Origin: Bacillus infantis
GTDB taxonomy: Bacteria > Bacillota > Bacilli > Bacillales > Cytobacillaceae
Length of the DNA stretch: 64,000 nucleotides
Direction of reading: 5' to 3'
Assembly: GCF_020171945.1 (NCBI RefSeq)
Contig: NZ_JAIVAP010000018.1
Span: 1 to 64,000, forward strand
In this document: piece after piece, positions 59,282-64,000 of the stretch
How positions within the stretch are numbered: position 1 is the stretch's first letter
Layout of the letters: each line of letters opens with the position of its first letter
The notes under the pieces: generated by a model
Seen by the model: the letters and a program-made list of their open reading frames with translations, nothing else
Told to the model about the DNA's origin: nothing
Databases searched by the model: none
Program-made: the position numbers and the translations under genes

Positions 59282-59309
59282 TTGTAAATTATCTGGAATA
59301 TGGTATGAT
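59282..59309 (+). promoter_or_regulatory. Promoter of the SulP-type gene
   Basis: TTGTAA and TATGAT are separated by 16 bases, 80 bases before the coding start. Confidence 0.6.
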
Positions 59310-59388
59310 ACTCTATGTTTTTGTCGGCCCGGACTTTGATGAGAGTTCAAAGTCACACTATAAATCCAATAAACTAAGGGGTGTTCAT

Positions 59389-60861
59389 TTGAAAGGTTTA
59401 TCAATTAAAGAACAATGGTTTGGCAATGTCAGAGGAGATATCCTGGCCGGGATTGTCGTAGCGCTTGCGCTCATTCCCGAGGCGATTGCTTTCTCCATTA
59501 TTGCAGGTGTGGATCCGATGGTCGGTCTCTATGCTTCTTTTTGCATTGCGGTCATTATCGCATTTGTCGGGGGACGGCCGGGGATGATTTCAGCGGCAAC
59601 CGGAGCCATGGCCCTGCTGATGGTTACGCTTGTTGCAGACCACGGGCTTCAGTACTTGTTTGCTGCCACCATCCTGACTGGGATCATTCAGCTGCTGCTG
59701 GGTGTCTTTAAGCTGGCCAGGTTTATGAAATTCATTCCAAGGTCCGTGATGATTGGATTTGTGAATGCGCTCGCCATCTTGATTTTTATGGCACAGCTTG
59801 AACAGTTTGTCGATGCTACATGGGTCATGTATGCCATGGTAGCCGGTGCGCTTGCAATCATTTATTTGTTTCCGCGCATTACAAAGGCTGTCCCATCGCC
59901 GCTTGTTGCCATTATTGTCATTTCTATCATTGCGATAACGACCGGTTCGGATGTACGGACAGTAGGAGACATGGGAGAGCTGACAAGAAAGCTTCCGGTC
60001 TTCCTGATTCCGGATATCCCGCTGAACCTGGAAACACTGAAGATTATCTTCCCTTATTCCCTCGGACTGGCCATTGTCGGCCTGCTTGAGTCACTTTTGA
60101 CTGCTTCCATCGTCGATGATATGACCGACACGGAAAGCAACAAAAACCGTGAAGCCAGAGGGCAGGGAATTGCCAATATCATTAACGGATTTCTCGGCGG
60201 GATGGCCGGCTGTGCCATGATTGGCCAATCCGTCATTAATGTGAAATCAGGGGGACGAGGAAGGTTATCTACCTTAACAGCAGGTATGTTCCTGATGTTC
60301 CTGATTCTGGTCCTCGGCGACCTGGTCGTCCAGATTCCGATGGCTGCGCTAGTCGGAGTCATGATTATGGTATCCATTGGTACATTTGACTGGACTTCTC
60401 TCCGCAATATGGCAAAGGTTCCTGCCACCGATTCGATTGTAATGGTCGTAACGGTTGTAACGGTCGTCTTTACCCATGACCTGTCTAAAGGCGTCTTTGC
60501 GGGAGTGCTCCTGAGTGCGATATTCTTCGTTGCCAAAATCTCAAAGGTGAAGGTATCAACAGTCCTTGATGAAAAAGCAGGCAAACGCACCTATAAAGTG
60601 ACAGGACAGCTGTTCTTCGCCTCTGTCACAGATTTTGCCGGCAGTTTTGATTTGAAGGAAACGGCGCAGGAGGTAGTGATCGACCTCTCTGAAGCACATG
60701 TGTGGGATGACTCTGCTGTAGCTGCCATTGATAAAATTGTGATGAAGCTCCGGGAAAATGGAACTAGCGTCCAGCTGATTGGACTCAACGAGCCGAGCCT
60801 GCATCTGGTTGATAAGCTGGCTGTCCACAAACAGGATGGCGCCAAGCTTTCCGGCCATTAA
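59389..60861 (+). CDS. SulP family anion transporter with STAS domain
   Basis: The 490-residue protein has about 10-12 membrane helices. SulP motifs include [31 protein letters not shown] near the start, and GAMALL; the cytosolic STAS domain lies at the end ([17 protein letters not shown] to [17 protein letters not shown], about residues 405-480). The substrate may be sulfate, bicarbonate or another anion; no sulfur genes are nearby. The TTG at 59389 follows AAGGGGTG and is preferred over the longer frame starting at 59305, inside the promoter. Confidence 0.92.
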   Translation: MKGLSIKEQWFGNVRGDILAGIVVALALIPEAIAFSIIAGVDPMVGLYASFCIAVIIAFVGGRPGMISAATGAMALLMVTLVADHGLQYLFAATILTGIIQLLLGVFKLARFMKFIPRSVMIGFVNALAILIFMAQLEQFVDATWVMYAMVAGALAIIYLFPRITKAVPSPLVAIIVISIIAITTGSDVRTVGDMGELTRKLPVFLIPDIPLNLETLKIIFPYSLGLAIVGLLESLLTASIVDDMTDTESNKNREARGQGIANIINGFLGGMAGCAMIGQSVINVKSGGRGRLSTLTAGMFLMFLILVLGDLVVQIPMAALVGVMIMVSIGTFDWTSLRNMAKVPATDSIVMVVTVVTVVFTHDLSKGVFAGVLLSAIFFVAKISKVKVSTVLDEKAGKRTYKVTGQLFFASVTDFAGSFDLKETAQEVVIDLSEAHVWDDSAVAAIDKIVMKLRENGTSVQLIGLNEPSLHLVDKLAVHKQDGAKLSGH

Positions 60862-60866
60862 TATAG

Positions 60867-60908
60867 AAAAAGGAAGACATTCTAAATGGTGTCTTCCCTT
60901 TTTTTATT
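60867..60908. terminator. Bidirectional terminator between SulP gene and tyrS
   Basis: AAGGAAGACA and TGTCTTCCCTT pair and have A/T runs on both sides. Confidence 0.9.
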
Positions 60909-62156
60909 TTAGGACTTTTTAATCCTGACGAATTTCCGCTTTCCAACTTGCAGGATCAGCTCTGCCTGCAAAGAAACCTTCGTGTTAATATCCTCGGCCT
61001 TTTCGCCATTCATCCTGACACCGCCGTTTAGAACCATCCGTCTTGCTTCGCTTCTGGAAGAAAAGAGGCCGGCAAACATCAGCAGCTCCAGCAGCTCTGG
61101 TTCATCACCGCCAACCCATGTAAGGACGGGCATGTCTTCCGGTATGGAGCCTTGCTGGAATACGCTTTTGAAATGGGATTCTGCCTTGCTGGCAGCTTCA
61201 TGCCCGTGGTACATGCTGACAATGGTTCTGGCAAGCTGCATTTTAGCGTCCCGGGGATGAAGCGCCCCTTCTTCAAGCCTCTGCTGGATGGTCGCCTTCT
61301 CAGCGAGCGGCAGGCTTGTTGCAAGGTGGAAGTATTTCTCCATCAGCTCATCTGGAATCGACATGGCTTTGCCGTACATTTCCTCCGGCTTTTCGTCCAC
61401 CCCAATGTAATTGTTCTTGGATTTTGACATTTTTTCCGTTCCATCGAGCCCTTCCAGTAGAGGAACAAGGATTACCACTTGTTTTTCTTTCCCATAATGC
61501 TCCTGCAAATGCCTTCCCATGAGGACATTGAAATGCTGGTCATTGCCGCCGAGTTCAATATCGCTTTCAAGCATTACTGAATCATAGCCCTGCATGAGCG
61601 GGTAGAAAAACTCATGGAGGGAAATGGGCTTCCCTGCCCCAAGCCGTTCAGAAAAATCATTCCGCTCGAGCAGACGGGCCACAGTGATTTTGCCGGCCAG
61701 CTCGATGACATCCTGGAGATGGAGGGAGGACAGCCATTTGGAATTATAATGAAGCTCGGCCTTGCCCATATCAAGCACTTTGCCGAATTGCTGGAAGTAG
61801 GTTTCCGCATTATGCTTTACCTCTTCGTCGGTCAGCTGCTTTCTTGCTGAAGATTTCCCCGTCGGATCGCCGATTTTTCCGGTAAAATCGCCGATGATCA
61901 GCTGGATGGTATGGCCATTTTCCTGGAATTGCTTCAGCTTATTCAATACGACCGTATGGCCCAGGTGGACGTCAGGTGCGGACGGATCAAGCCCGAGCTT
62001 CACCTTCAGCGGCTTGCCGAGAAAGAGTGATTTGGCGATTTTATTTTTCAGCTCATGAGGGGGCACCACATCCTGAGTGCCGCTGGTGTAAAGCTGATAT
62101 TGCCTTTCAAGCTCCTTTTCCTGATTGGGGTTCAGCTTTTCTATAAAATTCTCCAT
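60909..62156 (-). CDS. tyrS: Tyrosyl-tRNA synthetase
   Basis: The 415-residue class I synthetase charges tRNA-Tyr. It has [14 protein letters not shown] as the HIGH-like motif near residue 60, the [12 protein letters not shown] loop near 225, and a C-terminal S4 RNA-binding domain ([18 protein letters not shown]). Length and motifs are nearer to the TyrZ form of Bacillus than to the main TyrS. GGAGGATATATC precedes the ATG. A T-box leader reading TAC sits in front. Confidence 0.95.
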   Translation of the reverse strand: MENFIEKLNPNQEKELERQYQLYTSGTQDVVPPHELKNKIAKSLFLGKPLKVKLGLDPSAPDVHLGHTVVLNKLKQFQENGHTIQLIIGDFTGKIGDPTGKSSARKQLTDEEVKHNAETYFQQFGKVLDMGKAELHYNSKWLSSLHLQDVIELAGKITVARLLERNDFSERLGAGKPISLHEFFYPLMQGYDSVMLESDIELGGNDQHFNVLMGRHLQEHYGKEKQVVILVPLLEGLDGTEKMSKSKNNYIGVDEKPEEMYGKAMSIPDELMEKYFHLATSLPLAEKATIQQRLEEGALHPRDAKMQLARTIVSMYHGHEAASKAESHFKSVFQQGSIPEDMPVLTWVGGDEPELLELLMFAGLFSSRSEARRMVLNGGVRMNGEKAEDINTKVSLQAELILQVGKRKFVRIKKS

Positions 62157-62204
62157 GATATATCCTCCTTATGTTTTTTTGTTTGCGGCACTTCCTGATG
62201 AGTT

Positions 62205-62465
62205 TTGAATGCACAAAAAAACCACATCCCTGTAAAAAGGGACGTGGTTTTGCACGCGGTACCACCCTTGTTGAAGACTTTTGTCTTCCGCTCGTTCGGA
62301 TAACGGACCGTCCGTCCTTTGCTACTTCATGTTTCACAAAGAAAGTTCAAGGAGGTAATTCACGTTTGCTTTTGTACCGGTTTGCACCAAACACCGGCTC
62401 TCTTCAAACAGGGAAGCAAACCCTACTAATTCCTGTCATAACTCATCTATTTAATTACTGTTTAC
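62205..62465 (-). ncRNA. T-box leader of tyrS
   Basis: On the minus strand: AAGGGTGGTACCGCGTG (the T-box) followed by the terminator ACCACGTCCC/GGGATGTGGT and T-run. The stem I region has GTGAAT-TAC-CTCC, giving specifier TAC (Tyr). Confidence 0.93.
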
Positions 62466-62522
62466 TGAATGTTAGAAACAGTTTAGATGATTATCCAGGA
62501 GATGTCAAAAGTAATTTTCAGG

Positions 62523-63713
62523 CTATACAGCCTTTGCTTCATTTTTGAGCGGAACGGCTTTCTTTCCACTTGCTTTGTCTGCCAGGATTGTGATGGCGCC
62601 ATCACCTGTTACGTTGCAGGCAGTACCGAAGCTGTCCTGGGCAAGATAGAGGGCAATCATCAAAGCAGTCATTGTCCCATTAAAGCCAAGCATAGATTCC
62701 AGCAGGCCGAGCGCAGCCATGACGGCTCCCCCCGGAACGCCTGGCGCGGCAATCATTGTAATCCCGAGCATCATAATAAACGGGAACATCTGCCCGAAGG
62801 ATACTGCTTCACCCTGCAGCATAAGAACAGCAATGGAACAGCTCACTAGTGTAATGGTGCTTCCGGATAAATGGATCGTTGCCAGGAGCGGCACAGCGAA
62901 ATCTGCTGTTTTCTCCCGTGCGCCCAGCTTTTTGACCTGTTTCAGTGTCACAGGGATTGTAGAGGCAGAAGACTGAGTTCCGAGCGCAGTGAAATAAGCA
63001 GGAAGCATGGACTTCAGCAGGTAGAAAGGATTCTTCCTGGCGGCAGCCCCTGCTGCTGTGTACTGCAAAAGCAGGAAAAGGAAATGAAGGGCAATAATCA
63101 TGATAAATACTTTTGCGAATACACTGATGATGCTTCCAACTTGTCCGCCGTGCGTCATATTGGCAAAGATTCCAAAGATATGGAAAGGCAGCAAAGGGAT
63201 AATGATTTTTTCGATCAGCATTTCGATGATGCCGCGGAAATCATCCATCACATTTTGCAGGGCATTGCTTCTCAGGCCGGCAAGTCCAAGCCCGATTGTA
63301 AAAGCAAGCAGAAGTGCTGTCATTACGCCCATGACCGGCGGCATATCCACCTGGAAAAAGGGAGCAGCGAGCGCTTCCTCCGGATTTTCGAATTCTTTTA
63401 AGCTTTGATTCTTAAGCAGGGCAGGGTACAGGCTGACAGCGGCAAAATAGGCGGCTGTTCCCGCAGCGATGGTAGAGGCATAAGCAAACCCTGTCGTAAT
63501 GCCGAGAAGCTTGCCGGCACCCTTTCCCATTGTCCCGATCCCGGGAGCAATGAACCCGATGATGATTAAAGGGATGGCAAAGCCGAGAAAGTTTCCGAAC
63601 AGGCTGTTGAATGTAGCGAACAGCCTAATGGCTCCTTCTGGAGAAAAAGAACCAATTAAAATGCCTAAAGCTATTGCAAGAATAATTCTGGGAAGTAGTC
63701 CTAGCCGTTTCAT
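62523..63713 (-). CDS. Second dicarboxylate/amino acid:cation symporter (DAACS family)
   Basis: The 396-residue transporter shares the DAACS layout: FLGFAIPLIIIGFIAPGIG, the serine-rich GTQSSASTIPVT hairpin, LSGSTIT, and TACNVTGDGAITIL in helix 8. It is distant from the copy at 16244; here the NMDGT-like motif reads IHLSGST. The substrate could be serine/threonine or dicarboxylates. GAGGAGG precedes the ATG. No riboswitch is seen upstream. The remaining 287 bases to the window end hold no gene that I can support. Confidence 0.9.
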   Translation of the reverse strand: MKRLGLLPRIILAIALGILIGSFSPEGAIRLFATFNSLFGNFLGFAIPLIIIGFIAPGIGTMGKGAGKLLGITTGFAYASTIAAGTAAYFAAVSLYPALLKNQSLKEFENPEEALAAPFFQVDMPPVMGVMTALLLAFTIGLGLAGLRSNALQNVMDDFRGIIEMLIEKIIIPLLPFHIFGIFANMTHGGQVGSIISVFAKVFIMIIALHFLFLLLQYTAAGAAARKNPFYLLKSMLPAYFTALGTQSSASTIPVTLKQVKKLGAREKTADFAVPLLATIHLSGSTITLVSCSIAVLMLQGEAVSFGQMFPFIMMLGITMIAAPGVPGGAVMAALGLLESMLGFNGTMTALMIALYLAQDSFGTACNVTGDGAITILADKASGKKAVPLKNEAKAV

Positions 63714-64000
63714 TATTGTCCTCCTCGAAAATACATTTGTTTGTATAACGTGGATTATACAGTCATATACCTTTCTTGTTAAGTGGAAATTTTTAAAAGG
63801 AGATAAATAAAAATATTCTATAAATTCAGACTATAGGATTTAAAAACTATCTGAGAATAATTCCTTAGAACCAGTTACCCGGGAGGCTGGAGGAAATAAG
63901 GGGAATGGGTTGCAAATGGGCATAGGAAATCATACATATATAGAAAGCAGGGCAGACTGGGAAAGAAAAAAATTCCTGCAAATAACAATAGTCAATCACG

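Noticed and set aside
63920-64000. Further copy of the 53-bp repeat at the window end
   Set aside because: Only short stretches such as TATAGAAAG and GGGAAAG are shared; the order and spacing do not match, so chance similarity is likely.

Overview
The window looks like chromosome from a Bacillaceae bacterium close to Bacillus sensu lato. It starts inside a 5S rRNA gene that leads into a ten-gene tRNA cluster. It then carries the arginase - sigW/rsiW - cdaA/cdaR/glmM - glmS block known from Bacillus chromosomes, and it has T-boxes, a glmS ribozyme, c-di-AMP and cobalamin riboswitches, and SigW- and SigB-type promoters. The genus cannot be fixed from the sequence alone. Nearly all genes look like ordinary, intact core or accessory chromosome; I see no prophage, plasmid or insertion sequence.

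Layout. 1-1176: 5S rRNA end and tRNAs Asn-Thr-Glu-Val-Thr-Tyr-Gln-Lys-Gly-Ala. 1.4-10 kb: rocF, a small Spo0E-like gene, sigW-rsiW, the c-di-AMP/cell-wall operon cdaA-cdaR-glmM, and glmS behind its ribozyme. 10-16 kb: small genes, including a DUF3784 protein behind palindromic tandem repeats, a SET-domain protein, a HesB-like gene with an in-frame UGA (probable selenoprotein), a FusB-type EF-G-binding protein, tatA and uppP. 16-31 kb: ion and stress physiology: a c-di-AMP riboswitch in front of a dicarboxylate/amino-acid symporter, a K+/H+ antiporter, a lone tyrosine recombinase, a lactonase, a SigB-promoted general stress protein, an RsbR-like stressosome protein, an MscS-like channel, an ECF sigma/DUF4179 pair, and the K+ transporter ktrD behind a second c-di-AMP riboswitch. 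31-43 kb: lipid kinase, Dps with a perfect PerR box, YqaA-like membrane protein, PadR/HAAS pair, TauE exporter, argS with T-box, a RodA/FtsW protein, and a TrmB regulator divergent from an MFS transporter.

43.2-55.7 kb is one long cobalamin salvage operon under a B12 riboswitch: btuF-btuC-btuD/cbiZ fusion-cbiB-cobD-cobU-cobQ-cobS-histidine phosphatase-cobU-like-cob(I)alamin adenosyltransferase-cblT-cblS-histidine phosphatase-DUF4937. Together these import corrinoids, trim the side chain, attach aminopropanol phosphate, salvage alpha-ribazole and assemble the nucleotide loop. No corrin-ring genes are present here. 55.7-57.9 kb holds a ten-copy 53-bp tandem repeat, a TetR-regulated paired SMR efflux operon and a 21-bp periodic repeat. 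58-64 kb: methyltransferase, VOC protein, SulP transporter, tyrS with T-box, and a second dicarboxylate-type symporter.

A theme links distant parts of the window. CdaA makes c-di-AMP. Two c-di-AMP riboswitches then control a symporter and a K+ uptake channel, and a K+/H+ antiporter carries a C-terminal RCK_C domain of the type that can bind the nucleotide. The most unusual single gene is the HesB-like gene at 11187-11465.
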